DNA from: Flavisolibacter longurius
Lineage (GTDB): Bacteria; Bacteroidota; Bacteroidia; Chitinophagales; Chitinophagaceae
Reading direction: 5' to 3'
DNA length: 64,000 nt
Assembly: GCA_014163555.1 (NCBI GenBank)
Contig: JACJGO010000018.1
Location: 1-64,000 of the forward strand
Each line of letters begins with the position of its first letter. Position 1 is the stretch's first letter. Below are positions 27,472-35,868 of the stretch, in pieces. The position numbers were made by a program, and so were the translations under genes. The notes below the pieces were generated by a model, which saw nothing but the letters and a program-made list of their open reading frames with translations, ran no database searches and was not told the DNA's origin.

Positions 27472-28258
27472 AAATCTGGAAGCTGTCCGCATCCCGCCAG
27501 AACTGGAACTTGCTGCGTACCTCATCCAGGTCTTCTTTTTTCAGCGTAATGGTAAAGATGTCTTCGTCGTGGGCCTTGTGATAAAGCACTTCGCCCAGTG
27601 GCGAAACCACCACGCTGTCGCCGCTGTGATAAATTTCGTTGCCATCATTACCCACCCGGTTCACCCCAATTACATAGCACTGGTTTTCGATCGCTCTTGC
27701 CTGCAGTAATGTTTTCCAGGCCGTGTTGCGCCGCTCGGGCCAGTTGGCCACATAAATCAGCACATCGTATTCAAAGTTCTGTTCTTCGTCAAACTGTTGT
27801 CGGGCCCATACGGGAAAGCGCAGATCATAGCAAACCAAGAGGTTTATTTTAAAGCCATTGGCTGACGCAATAAAGCGTTCTGTGCCGGCTGTATAATGTT
27901 TGTCTTCGCCGGCAAAGGCAAAACGGTGACGTTTGTCGTAATAGCCATATTGACCGTTTGGAAGCATCCAGATAGAACGATTGTAATAAGCGCCGTCTTC
28001 TTCAATGATCAGACTTCCGGTGAGGATCACCTTTTTTTCGGCTGCAACTCGTTTCATCCAGGCAACCGTTTCACCACGCATGGGTTCGGCTAAAACTTCG
28101 GGCTTCATACTGAAGCCGGTGCTGAACATTTCAGGTAAAACAATCACCTGCGTTTTTTCGGAAATGCTATTGATCTTTTCTTCCAGCATTTGCAGGTTAG
28201 CCTGCTTGTCTTCCCAATGCAGGCTCGTCTGGATCAAGGTAAATGTAAGGGCTGACAT
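27464..28258 (-). CDS. Nitrilase-superfamily amidohydrolase (omega-amidase-like)
   Basis: Encodes 264 residues from the ATG at 28258. The catalytic triad is visible: Glu43 in VLPEMF, Lys109 in YDKRHRF and Cys143 in LVCYDLRFPV. The YDKRHRF form and the length fit the YafV/omega-amidase branch, which hydrolyses 2-oxoglutaramate and related amides in metabolite repair. Cytoplasmic. A longer frame to 28351 runs into the promoter region of the divergent gene. Confidence 0.88.
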   Translation of the reverse strand: MSALTFTLIQTSLHWEDKQANLQMLEEKINSISEKTQVIVLPEMFSTGFSMKPEVLAEPMRGETVAWMKRVAAEKKVILTGSLIIEEDGAYYNRSIWMLPNGQYGYYDKRHRFAFAGEDKHYTAGTERFIASANGFKINLLVCYDLRFPVWARQQFDEEQNFEYDVLIYVANWPERRNTAWKTLLQARAIENQCYVIGVNRVGNDGNEIYHSGDSVVVSPLGEVLYHKAHDEDIFTITLKKEDLDEVRSKFQFWRDADSFQIFT

Positions 28259-28386
28259 AACTTGTGAAAATAAAGCAATGTTGGGACATGAGACACCTGT
28301 TTTCTTCTGAATGTTTTCTTTGTAGTGACTGGTTGTTACAGATCCCGGCACTGACTTTGTTTTATCGTATTGTAGAAATTGTGTGT

Positions 28387-29088
28387 ATGAAAAAAGTGCT
28401 ATTCTTTTCGCTGCTGCTGGCAGGCGTTGCCCTCCATGCGCAGCCCATTGTGCAGCCGTTAGCTACTGGCGATTACTGGCAGATAGATGAATACAAACAG
28501 CGGCTTCCGGAACTGGCCAATCAAAATACGTTTCCGCGAACAATCAGTTTTTCCAATGGTTATGCCGGTGTAAGCAATGTAAAAGCTAACCGCATTATTG
28601 GTGCCAACGAGTTGCATTGGATGCTGTCGGGTGCCCAGAATGTGAGTGATTTTTATATTGAATTCAGTAGGGACCTGCGCACCTTTGAGCGGGCCGGTAT
28701 TGTGCAACTCCTGCGGTCAGATTTTGGTAATAAATACGTTTTCCGGCATCAATTCAATGACCAGGGATTGATTTATTACCGCCTGGCCCTGGTACGGGAC
28801 GGCCAGATACTGGCCTACACGCCGGCGGTGCAGGTACTGGATGAAGAAGCCCGGACGAAAGTATTTCCTACGCATGTGCAAGGCAGTACGTTTTATGTGG
28901 AAACCGGCACTCCCTACGAAAAACTGGAAGTGGTGAATTCCTCCAGCCAGTCGGTGTACCAGAAAGGGCTGGGCAACCAGACCGGTACCATCACGGTTGG
29001 ATTGCCGTCGCTGCCAAAAGGAATCTACTTTGTACGGTTGCTATCCGACAGGGCGCCACAGCATGTGCAACGGATCCTGGTACAATAA
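28387..29088 (+). CDS. Secreted protein with T9SS C-terminal sorting domain
   Basis: Encodes 233 residues from the ATG at 28387, with a signal peptide ending ALHAQ (about residue 19). The last 75 residues follow the type IX secretion sorting-domain pattern: VFPTHVQGSTFYV, LEVVNSSSQSVYQKG, then LPKGIYFVRLL and a final strand. The middle is beta-rich with no known domain. It should cross the outer membrane through the T9SS and be attached or released. This is good evidence for the phylum. Confidence 0.78.
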   Translation: MKKVLFFSLLLAGVALHAQPIVQPLATGDYWQIDEYKQRLPELANQNTFPRTISFSNGYAGVSNVKANRIIGANELHWMLSGAQNVSDFYIEFSRDLRTFERAGIVQLLRSDFGNKYVFRHQFNDQGLIYYRLALVRDGQILAYTPAVQVLDEEARTKVFPTHVQGSTFYVETGTPYEKLEVVNSSSQSVYQKGLGNQTGTITVGLPSLPKGIYFVRLLSDRAPQHVQRILVQ

Positions 29089-29145
29089 GGATGGCCAAAC
29101 CGGCTTTACGTTCTGTTCTGTTTTTACCAAATGGGGCCGGACGCT

Positions 29146-29153
29146 TACTTTTG
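29146..29153 (+). promoter_or_regulatory. Bacteroidota -7 box TACTTTTG
   Basis: An exact TAnnTTTG match that ends seven bases before the glycosyltransferase ATG at 29161; the same TACTTTTGCGGCC string recurs on the minus strand upstream of purH. A T-run about 25 bp upstream may serve as the -33 element. Confidence 0.6.
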
Positions 29154-29160
29154 CGGCCAC

Positions 29161-29925
29161 ATGCTCAACGGGAAAAAAATAGTGGTGGTGCTGCCGGCGT
29201 ACAACGCTGCTAAAACCCTGGAAAAAACCTACCGGGAAATTCCATTCGATATTGTGGATGACGTAGTGCTGGTGGATGACCTGAGTAAGGACGATACCGT
29301 GCAGAAGGCAAGAGAGATCGGCATCCGGCACGTGATTCAGCACCAGCGCAACCGCGGTTATGGCGGCAACCAGAAAAGCTGTTACACCAAAGCACTGGAG
29401 CTGGGCGCCGATATTGTGATTATGCTGCACCCCGATTACCAGTATACGCCGCAGTTGATTCCTTCGATGGCCTACCTTATTGCTAATGATCTTTACCATG
29501 TGGTGCTGGGTTCCCGCATTTTGGGCAATGGTGCCCTACGGGGCGGCATGCCCATTTACAAGTACATCGCCAACCGGTTGCTGACATTCACGCAAAACAT
29601 CTTGGTGAATCAAAAGCTCTCGGAATACCATACGGGTTACCGGGCTTTTTCCAAAGAAGTGTTGCAACGGGTGAATTACGAGATCGACAGCGATGATTTT
29701 GTGTTTGACAACGAGATGCTGTCGCAGATCATTTATCTCGGGTATGAAATTGCCGAAGTGACCTGTCCTACCAAATACTTTGAAGAAGCTTCCAGCATCA
29801 ACTTCAAGCGCAGTGCGATTTATGGTTTGGGTGTGCTGCGGGTTTCGATCGTTCACCGCTTGTGCAAGTGGGGATTGATGAAGCATGAGATGTACAGCCC
29901 CCTGTCCCCCGGTGGGGGCACTTAG
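29161..29925 (+). CDS. Family 2 glycosyltransferase with repeat-encoded C-terminus
   Basis: Encodes 254 residues from the ATG at 29161, just after a TACTTTTG promoter box. GT-A fold motifs: VVVLPAYNAAKTLEKTY, VVLVDDLSKDDT (metal/nucleotide Asp pair), and GNQKSCYTKALELGADIVIMLHPD. It resembles dolichyl-phosphate-mannose-synthase-like transferases without a membrane domain, and probably moves a sugar from a nucleotide donor. The last nine codons and the stop (SPLSPGGGT then TAG) are supplied by a dispersed 32-bp repeat, so the ancestral C-terminus has been replaced. Confidence 0.88.
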   Translation: MLNGKKIVVVLPAYNAAKTLEKTYREIPFDIVDDVVLVDDLSKDDTVQKAREIGIRHVIQHQRNRGYGGNQKSCYTKALELGADIVIMLHPDYQYTPQLIPSMAYLIANDLYHVVLGSRILGNGALRGGMPIYKYIANRLLTFTQNILVNQKLSEYHTGYRAFSKEVLQRVNYEIDSDDFVFDNEMLSQIIYLGYEIAEVTCPTKYFEEASSINFKRSAIYGLGVLRVSIVHRLCKWGLMKHEMYSPLSPGGGT

Positions 29926-29928
29926 GTC
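29897..29928 (+). repeat. 32-bp C/G-block repeat, copy A (left arm of pair A/B)
   Basis: Layout: CCCCC, TGT, CCCCC, GGT, GGGGG, CAC, TTAGGTC. The second C-block and the G-block make a hairpin; the TTAGGTC tail points to the pair's interior. It matches copy D (46784-46815) at 31 of 32 positions when reversed. Its TAG is the stop codon of the glycosyltransferase gene. Confidence 0.85.
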
Positions 29929-30057
29929 GAATCTGCCTTTCTCCATTTGCCCATTTCCTACAGCAGTATTTTTTCGCTTCCTTGCTGAATAGAATTCCAG
30001 AATGCACAAGTGTGCGACGCAACAGATGCTTATTCGAAGTATCAAAGCTTAGTACAT

Positions 30058-30102
30058 AATAAGAAAAATGCCTGCATTTTAAATGCAGGCATTTTTCTTA
30101 TT
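30058..30102. terminator. Bidirectional terminator between glycosyltransferase and purH
   Basis: A perfect palindrome with 22-bp arms (30058-30079 and 30081-30102) around one central base. The GC core tgcctgca is framed by A-runs and T-runs, so it stops transcription from both converging genes. Confidence 0.9.
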
Positions 30103-30150
30103 GAAAGAAAGGTATTTCTCAATGAAAGACTGAAAAACAAAAGTCATTTA

Positions 30151-30182
30151 GACCTAAGTTCCCCCACCGGGGACAGGGGGCC
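30151..30182 (-). repeat. 32-bp C/G-block repeat, copy B (right arm of pair A/B)
   Basis: Inverted copy of A with one base fewer in a G-block and one substitution. Its outer end overlaps the first base of the purH stop codon read on the minus strand. Confidence 0.85.
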
Positions 30183-31690
30183 TAATGCCTGAAATGCCGC
30201 ATGCCGGTCATTACCAGCGCCAGGTTGTTTTCCTTGCAATACTCGATGCTGTCCTTATCACGGATAGAGCCGCCGGGCTGAATAAAGGCGGTGATGCCTA
30301 CTTCGTGGCCCATTTTCACACAGTCGTTAAATGGGAAGAAGGCATCGCTGGCCATAACGGCGCCGCTCAGGTCAAAATTGAATTGTTTGGCTTTTTCTAC
30401 CGCGTGGCGCAGGGCATCAATGCGGCTGGTTTGTCCGCAACCCTTTCCTACCAGTTGCTTGTTTTTTACCAGGGCAATGGCGTTGCTCTTTAGGTGCTTG
30501 CAAACAATGTTGGAGAACTCTAGGTCAGACCTTTCTTCTTCGGTTGTTTGGCGTCCGCCCACTTCTTCCCATTTTTCATAATTACCCTCGTCCTTTCCCT
30601 GCTGCAGGGTACCATTGACAACGTTCTTATAAATATTGGGTGTGGTTGTAGTATTTTTCAACTCAAGCAAAATGCGATTCTTTTTTGCTTTAAGCTTATC
30701 CAGCGCATCCGCTGCAAACGAATGAGCGATCAGTACTTCAAAAAAGATCTCGTTGATGGCGTCTGCAGTTGCTGCATCTACTTCGCCGTTGCAAACCAGC
30801 ACACCGCCAAACGCACTTTCGGGATCACCGGCCAGCGCATCCTTCCAGGCTTCGGCAACAGTGCTCCGGCTGGAGATGCCACAGACGTTGGTATGTTTGA
30901 TAATGGCAAACGTAGTTTCCTGGAACTCTTTAATCAATTCAATGGCGGCATCAATGTCTACAAGGTTGTTATAAGAGATTTCTTTGCCGTGCAATTGAGT
31001 AAAACATTGATCGAGGTCGCCAAAGAAAACGGCTTTCTGGTGCGGGTTTTCGCCATAACGCAACGGTGTTTGTCTTCCGGCACCCAAAACGGTTAAAGGT
31101 TCCGAATAATTGAAATAATTGTTAATGGCAATATCGTAATCGGCTACCACGCGGAAGGCTTTTCCCGCAAAGGTTTTGCGCTGTTCCAGGGTAATGCTTC
31201 CCTCCTGACTTTGTAGCAGTTCCACCAGTGGTTGATAGTCGGATTTGGAAGCAACCACGGTAACATCAACAAAATTTTTCGCTGCAGCACGGATCATCGA
31301 AGGACCGCCGATGTCGATCTTTTCAATGATGGCTTTTTCTTCTGTTGTTTGCGCCAGCGTTTCTTCAAAAGGATACAAATCAACAATCACCAGGTCAATG
31401 GTGGGAATGTTGTATTGCTGCATTTCCTGCACGTCGGTTTCGTTGCTTCGTCTTCCCAGGATGCCGCCAAATACTGAAGGGTGCAGGGTTTTTACCCGTC
31501 CGCCCAGGATGGAAGGATAGGAGGTGAGGTTTTCAACCGGGATCACTTCAATGCCCAGGTCTTCGATAAATTTTTGCGTACCGCCGGTAGAATAAATAGT
31601 AGCGCCTTGTGCCTTTAATTGTTGCACAACCGGCTCGAGGCCATCTTTATAAAAAACGGAAATGAGTGCAGCGGAGATCTTTTTGTCCAT
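30182..31690 (-). CDS. purH: Bifunctional AICAR transformylase / IMP cyclohydrolase
   Basis: Encodes 502 residues from the ATG at 31690 (MDKKISAALIS). The N-terminal cyclohydrolase domain has YSTGGTQKFIEDLG and GGRVKTLHPSVFGGIL. The C-terminal transformylase domain has RYGENPHQKA, the catalytic KHTNVCG and the closing MRHFRH. It carries out the last two steps of de novo purine synthesis. The stop codon touches a 32-bp mobile-type repeat, but the canonical C-terminus is intact. A consensus promoter lies over the end of the upstream comEC gene. Confidence 0.95.
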   Translation of the reverse strand: MDKKISAALISVFYKDGLEPVVQQLKAQGATIYSTGGTQKFIEDLGIEVIPVENLTSYPSILGGRVKTLHPSVFGGILGRRSNETDVQEMQQYNIPTIDLVIVDLYPFEETLAQTTEEKAIIEKIDIGGPSMIRAAAKNFVDVTVVASKSDYQPLVELLQSQEGSITLEQRKTFAGKAFRVVADYDIAINNYFNYSEPLTVLGAGRQTPLRYGENPHQKAVFFGDLDQCFTQLHGKEISYNNLVDIDAAIELIKEFQETTFAIIKHTNVCGISSRSTVAEAWKDALAGDPESAFGGVLVCNGEVDAATADAINEIFFEVLIAHSFAADALDKLKAKKNRILLELKNTTTTPNIYKNVVNGTLQQGKDEGNYEKWEEVGGRQTTEEERSDLEFSNIVCKHLKSNAIALVKNKQLVGKGCGQTSRIDALRHAVEKAKQFNFDLSGAVMASDAFFPFNDCVKMGHEVGITAFIQPGGSIRDKDSIEYCKENNLALVMTGMRHFRH

Positions 31691-31717
31691 GATTGCAGAA
31701 GGATTGAGATTAGGCCG

Positions 31718-31725
31718 CAAAAGTA
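31718..31725 (-). promoter_or_regulatory. purH promoter, -7 box TACTTTTG with -33 TTTG
   Basis: On the minus strand TACTTTTG lies 27 bp before the purH ATG. A TTTG lies 17 bp upstream of it, which is the Bacteroidota promoter spacing. The promoter overlaps the 3' end of comEC, so purH need not depend on comEC transcription. Confidence 0.65.
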
Positions 31726-31728
31726 ACG

Positions 31729-33798
31729 CTACCATCGCATAACAAAAGCACCCTTTTCGCTTACATCATAAACCGGAATCTGCAGCGAGTCGCAGTCCCG
31801 TTTCCAAAGCGCCGCTTTCCAGGGCGGAACCGAGCCGTCAATAACAACTTGTTTAAGTTCAAACGAACGAACCATACGGTTGATGTAAATCTTTGGATTT
31901 TTCGAGAGAATCAGCACGTCGATTTTTTGTTTTGGAGATGACCCGGCAAAGGGCAGTGCTTCATCGAGCAAAAGGAATTGTTTTCCGGCCAGAAAAAAAT
32001 CTTTTCGTGTTGTTATTGTTGCAGAAGGGGATACTCTGTGTAGTATCCGTGATGGCTGCAGGTGAAAATTTCGTTCGAAGCCATCGTGCTGCAACAGCGA
32101 ATCACCCAGGAAAGTATAGGTTCTTCCATTGATGATATCGATGGCCGGGTGCTTTGGCACATTGTACACAATGAGTTTTCGCTGGCTGTACGCATCGTAA
32201 AAAGAAAATCCCCGCAGCAACATAAACAGGCCGAATGAAACGGTAGCAAGTCTTACATACAGCCGCTGTTTTTCCATCAGCCAATAACAGATAGCAAGAG
32301 CAAAGATGGTCAGAAATACCGTTTGCACCACAGTAATGGAAAGCAGGTTCCAGGTGGCAAATGGGAGCCTGTCCAGGCCTTCGATATAGCTGTTCATAAA
32401 GAAGATCATATGGTGCAGGACCTTACCCAATAAACCGGCAAAGAGCGGTAAAAAGAAAAGGGCACAAAGCAAGATCTCACCCATCAGGATCAAGCTGCTC
32501 AAGGGAACAGCAATAAAATTGGTGACCAGGAATAATAATGGCATCTGGTGAAAATGGTAAATGGAAATGGGTAGGGTAAGAATTTGTGCGGAAATGGTAA
32601 CGGCCGTCAGCTTCCACGTAAAGTCAATGAGTTTGTTGGAAAGATGAAACCAGTTGTACACCGGGCGAAAAAACAACACGATACTCAGTACGGCCGCATA
32701 CGAAAGTTGGAAACCCACATCCCACAACCAAAAGGGATTGATGCAAAGCAAAACGAAAGCGGAAAATGCAAGTGTGTTATAGATGTTGGTCTTTTTGGAA
32801 GTGGATTCGCCAAAGGCAATGAGGGAGAACATCAGTGCTGAACGCAAAACGGATGGACCCGCACCGGCCAGAATGCTAAACAGCCACAGCGAGCCCAATA
32901 TGATCAGGAGCCTTGGCAAAAGTAACCGTTTGGATCGCTTCATTGGTTTGGTGAGTAGCAGCAGAATAGCATAGATTAACCCGAGGTGCAATCCCGAGAT
33001 GGCAATAATGTGCACCACGCCGGTGTTGGAATAAGCCTGCACCAGGTTTTTATCTAGGTCGTCTTTGTAACCGATCAGCAATGCTTCGGCTAAGCCTTGT
33101 TCTTTTTCTCCGGAGATAAATCGTTTCAGCGTATTGACAACCCAGGATCGGCTTCGATAAATAAATTGGTTGATAGCACTTTGTTCTGTTCCGGGACGAA
33201 TTGCATAGTCTTTTTGCGTTAGGTAAACCTGGTGCGTAATGCCGTGAAAAAGGCTGTAGATCTTGTAATCAAAACTACCGGGATTGCCGGCGTTGCGAAT
33301 AGCCTGTAGGGGTGCCGCAATCAACAACCGGCTCCCGTATAGCAATGGTGGCGGCACCGAATCTTTCCGGAAATAAAGAATGATAGTACCCGTAGCGGTT
33401 TTCGGCTTTTTGTTTTGATACAAAACATCAACACGGGCCAGGGCTTTGTACGAGTTGGCTTTCTCTACCAACGGTTCCTGCATCGTTACGGCCAACACAT
33501 CGCCTGCCTGGTAAAAATGACCGGTCCAATGCTGCCGGTTGCGAACATCATTTAGCCAAACCGCAAGACTGCCACAGAGAGCTATCAACAGCAGCAACAC
33601 GAAACCCTGTAAACTGCGCAGGCGGTAGCGGAAATACACATCCGTAAAGTTGTAAGCCATGATCAAAACAACACTGCCGGTCAGTAGAACTAAAATCGTT
33701 TGGAGAGAAAGTGGTGCATACCATTGCAGAAGAATGCCGGCAGCCAATGCCGCCAGCAGGCGAATAAACGGTGCTTTTTGCCAAACCTGTGCCGCCAT
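31729..33798 (-). CDS. comEC: ComEC/Rec2-family DNA uptake channel
   Basis: Encodes 689 residues: N-terminal membrane helices with a DUF4131-type soluble insert (about 60-230), then the competence core with AEALLIGYKDDLDKNLVQAYSNTGVVHIIAISGLHLGLIYA and a further helix bundle to about 540. ComEC carries single-stranded DNA across the inner membrane during transformation. The last 130 residues occupy the place of the metallo-beta-lactamase domain but show no HxHxDH motif, so the nuclease domain is lost or degenerate. It starts back to back with the gene at 34062. Confidence 0.9.
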   Translation of the reverse strand: MAAQVWQKAPFIRLLAALAAGILLQWYAPLSLQTILVLLTGSVVLIMAYNFTDVYFRYRLRSLQGFVLLLLIALCGSLAVWLNDVRNRQHWTGHFYQAGDVLAVTMQEPLVEKANSYKALARVDVLYQNKKPKTATGTIILYFRKDSVPPPLLYGSRLLIAAPLQAIRNAGNPGSFDYKIYSLFHGITHQVYLTQKDYAIRPGTEQSAINQFIYRSRSWVVNTLKRFISGEKEQGLAEALLIGYKDDLDKNLVQAYSNTGVVHIIAISGLHLGLIYAILLLLTKPMKRSKRLLLPRLLIILGSLWLFSILAGAGPSVLRSALMFSLIAFGESTSKKTNIYNTLAFSAFVLLCINPFWLWDVGFQLSYAAVLSIVLFFRPVYNWFHLSNKLIDFTWKLTAVTISAQILTLPISIYHFHQMPLLFLVTNFIAVPLSSLILMGEILLCALFFLPLFAGLLGKVLHHMIFFMNSYIEGLDRLPFATWNLLSITVVQTVFLTIFALAICYWLMEKQRLYVRLATVSFGLFMLLRGFSFYDAYSQRKLIVYNVPKHPAIDIINGRTYTFLGDSLLQHDGFERNFHLQPSRILHRVSPSATITTRKDFFLAGKQFLLLDEALPFAGSSPKQKIDVLILSKNPKIYINRMVRSFELKQVVIDGSVPPWKAALWKRDCDSLQIPVYDVSEKGAFVMRW

Positions 33799-34061
33799 TT
33801 ACAAAAGATAGACAGCATTTGGCGCAACTGCAAGCCCTGGCACCTGCTTTCTGCCGGTACGCTGGCCGGCAAGGTGAAAATGCTTTCATAGGAAATATAA
33901 AGACCAGTAGCCGTGTTTGCGTTTTACCGGCCACGCCAGCAAACAGCGGCACCAGTGAGAGTATGCAAACCGTTCGGTTGACGGTCTTCACGTATGAAAG
34001 GCAAGAATGGCCGGACCATATTCTTTTGCCCTTGCGTACTTTCGCTGTTGAAGTTTGCTAT

Positions 34062-34700
34062 ATGGCTGATATTTTTATCGAGGGCGCCGGTTACCTGGCT
34101 TCGTTGCTGCTAGCCCTTTCCCTGCTTGTCACCAATAACCTGCGTTTTCGCTGGCTCAATACGGGTGGTTGTCTTGCGTTTATTGTTTATGGCGTACTGC
34201 TTGGCGCCTTCCCCATTATCCTGACCAATACCCTGCTTTTTATCATCAACGTTTTTGCCCTGATAAAGATCTACCGGAAACAGGAAGATTTTGAGTTGCT
34301 GGAGTTTAAGCCCGATGCCACACTGATAGCAAAATTTCTGCGCTATTATGAAGCGGACCTGAAGGCCTATTTTCCCCACTTCCGGCTGGAAGATAATAGC
34401 AACGATGTTCGCTTTGTGGTGCTGCGTAATATGGAACTGGCCAACGTATTTGTGGCCACACCTTCAGAAGAGGGCACCGCATTGGTCAAATGTAATTACA
34501 CGATTCCCAAGTTTCGCGACTATAAAGTTGGCCGGTTTATTTTTGAAAAGGAACGGGATTACCTACCGGCGAAGGGTGTTCGTAAACTCATTTATACAGA
34601 AGTGCCCAATGCCGGTCACCGCGAGTTTTTGCAGCGCATGGGTTTTCAAAAAGAAGAAAGCGGTAACGCTATACATTGGGTTAAATATTTAGCCGATTAA
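34062..34700 (+). CDS. YgjV-like membrane protein with GNAT-like C-terminus
   Basis: Encodes 212 residues from the ATG at 34062. Residues 1-75 hold three membrane helices with the YgjV-type ALSLLVTNNLRFRWLNTGG and IVYGVLLGAFPIILTN segments. Residues about 85-212 are soluble and end in the typical acetyltransferase fold closing (HREFLQRMGFQKEESG), though the acetyl-CoA loop is not obvious. The joined membrane and acyltransferase-like parts suggest a membrane-bound enzyme or a sensor; this is inference. Confidence 0.65.
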   Translation: MADIFIEGAGYLASLLLALSLLVTNNLRFRWLNTGGCLAFIVYGVLLGAFPIILTNTLLFIINVFALIKIYRKQEDFELLEFKPDATLIAKFLRYYEADLKAYFPHFRLEDNSNDVRFVVLRNMELANVFVATPSEEGTALVKCNYTIPKFRDYKVGRFIFEKERDYLPAKGVRKLIYTEVPNAGHREFLQRMGFQKEESGNAIHWVKYLAD

Positions 34701-34810
34701 AAATCGGTGCAGCAAACCTCGACATGCAGTTGTCTTGCGCCGCGTTCCACGCAACAAACAATGGTTACTAAATGCTTGTTAAAGCGATCTGGCTACATTG
34801 TTTTCTTTTT

Positions 34811-34848
34811 TGTGCAGTTGCATATTCGTTTTCTAAATCAACTGCACA
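34811..34848 (+). promoter_or_regulatory. Hairpin covering the beta-barrel gene start
   Basis: tgtgcagttg (34811-34820) pairs perfectly with caactgcaca (34839-34848); the last base of the right arm is the A of the ATG. In mRNA this 10-bp stem would hide the ribosome-binding region. Whether it controls translation is unknown. Confidence 0.45.
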
Positions 34849-35543
34849 TGAAAAAACAATCACTCCTTGCCATTGCTTTTATTTTCTTTTCCTTACTATC
34901 ACAAGCACAATTCATCGAAAAAGGCAAACGAATTTTAGGAGGAAGCGTAAGCCTGGGTTTCAGCGCTATTAACGATTCCACGCAGGCAGGCGGGAATGAG
35001 GTTACGATCCGAAATTTTTCAGTAAACCTTTCTCCTTCTTTCGGTAAAGCCATAAAGCCTGATCTTGTATTTGGCTATTTTGGTAGTGTAGGCTTTACCT
35101 CCTCCCAACTCGAACAGAGTCAATACTTCAGTAAAAACAAGTCCAATGGCTATCAGTTTGGCGGTGGGTTGTTTCTTGAAAAGTTTTTTCCAATCAGCAA
35201 CCGGTTAGCCCTTTCCGGCCATTTATCCGGTGGTGCTAATTATTCAAAATCTACAAGTAAGTTTTTTGCTCAAAACGTGGAAACACAAACAAGCACCACA
35301 AAAAACCTTAACATCGGTATATCCCTGGCGCCGAGCCTTAATTTCAAACTTTCCCAGAAGATACTAGTTGGCTTATATGCAAATGACTTTGCTTCGATTG
35401 GTTTTGCAAAAGGTACAGTGGAAAGGAGCGGCCCCAATACCAATCCATCAAAGTCTGAACACAGCAATTTTTCGGCAAGCACCGTTTTTAACTATGGTAA
35501 ACTTCTGCAGGACGTTAGCTTTTCTTTCCGCTTTCTTTTGTAA
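34848..35543 (+). CDS. Outer-membrane beta-barrel protein
   Basis: Encodes 231 residues from the ATG at 34848. The signal peptide ends LLSQAQ (about residue 20). The rest alternates polar and hydrophobic residues in strands (GGSVSLGFSAI, LVFGYFGSVGF, YQFGGGLFLEKFF) and ends on an aromatic strand, VSFSFRFLL. This is the pattern of an 8- to 10-strand outer-membrane barrel of the PF13568 type. Role unknown; small barrels of this kind are often porin-like or structural. Confidence 0.8.
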   Translation: MKKQSLLAIAFIFFSLLSQAQFIEKGKRILGGSVSLGFSAINDSTQAGGNEVTIRNFSVNLSPSFGKAIKPDLVFGYFGSVGFTSSQLEQSQYFSKNKSNGYQFGGGLFLEKFFPISNRLALSGHLSGGANYSKSTSKFFAQNVETQTSTTKNLNIGISLAPSLNFKLSQKILVGLYANDFASIGFAKGTVERSGPNTNPSKSEHSNFSASTVFNYGKLLQDVSFSFRFLL

Positions 35544-35868
35544 GGCGAGAATGTGTTTGTTCATCACCCTTATCCAAAGCCGCGGTATAAATGGCTGCGA
35601 CACCATGCCCGGGCCTGTCGGCAGGCTCGGCGATTTGTCTTGGTGACGCCGCACTGGGTATTTATGTTTGGCGAGGGAATGATGATCGCTGTTACGACTA
35701 CGATCAAACAGCATCACCTTTTCATGCATAGCGAAAAGTATTTGAATGCACGGAGCAACATGGCAACTTACAAATCTAAAAAATAAACCCTTCGTTTTAA
35801 CGTTAAGAAGACAAATCACATTAAACGTGCCGCCGGCTTTGCCGTCACAGCCTAACATTCCATAACCC
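35544..35868. other. 325-bp gene-free stretch
   Basis: Between the beta-barrel gene and the DUF1800 gene. No convincing gene. A small GC hairpin gcctg-tcgg-caggc (35613-35626) is present; otherwise I see nothing clear. The start of the DUF1800 gene should be driven from the AT-rich segment near 35760-35830. Confidence 0.4.

Larger units (their letters stand above)
29897..30182. mobile_element. Non-coding paired-repeat element A/B (286 bp)
   Basis: Two inverted 32-bp repeats enclose 222 bp with no gene. The interior holds a perfect palindromic terminator. The left repeat lies inside the 3' end of the glycosyltransferase gene and the right repeat touches the purH stop codon, so the element fills the whole gap between two converging genes. 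Geometry (C-blocks outside, tails inside) matches the DUF559-bearing element at 47346-47870. Calling it mobile is inference from the repeat family. Confidence 0.5.
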
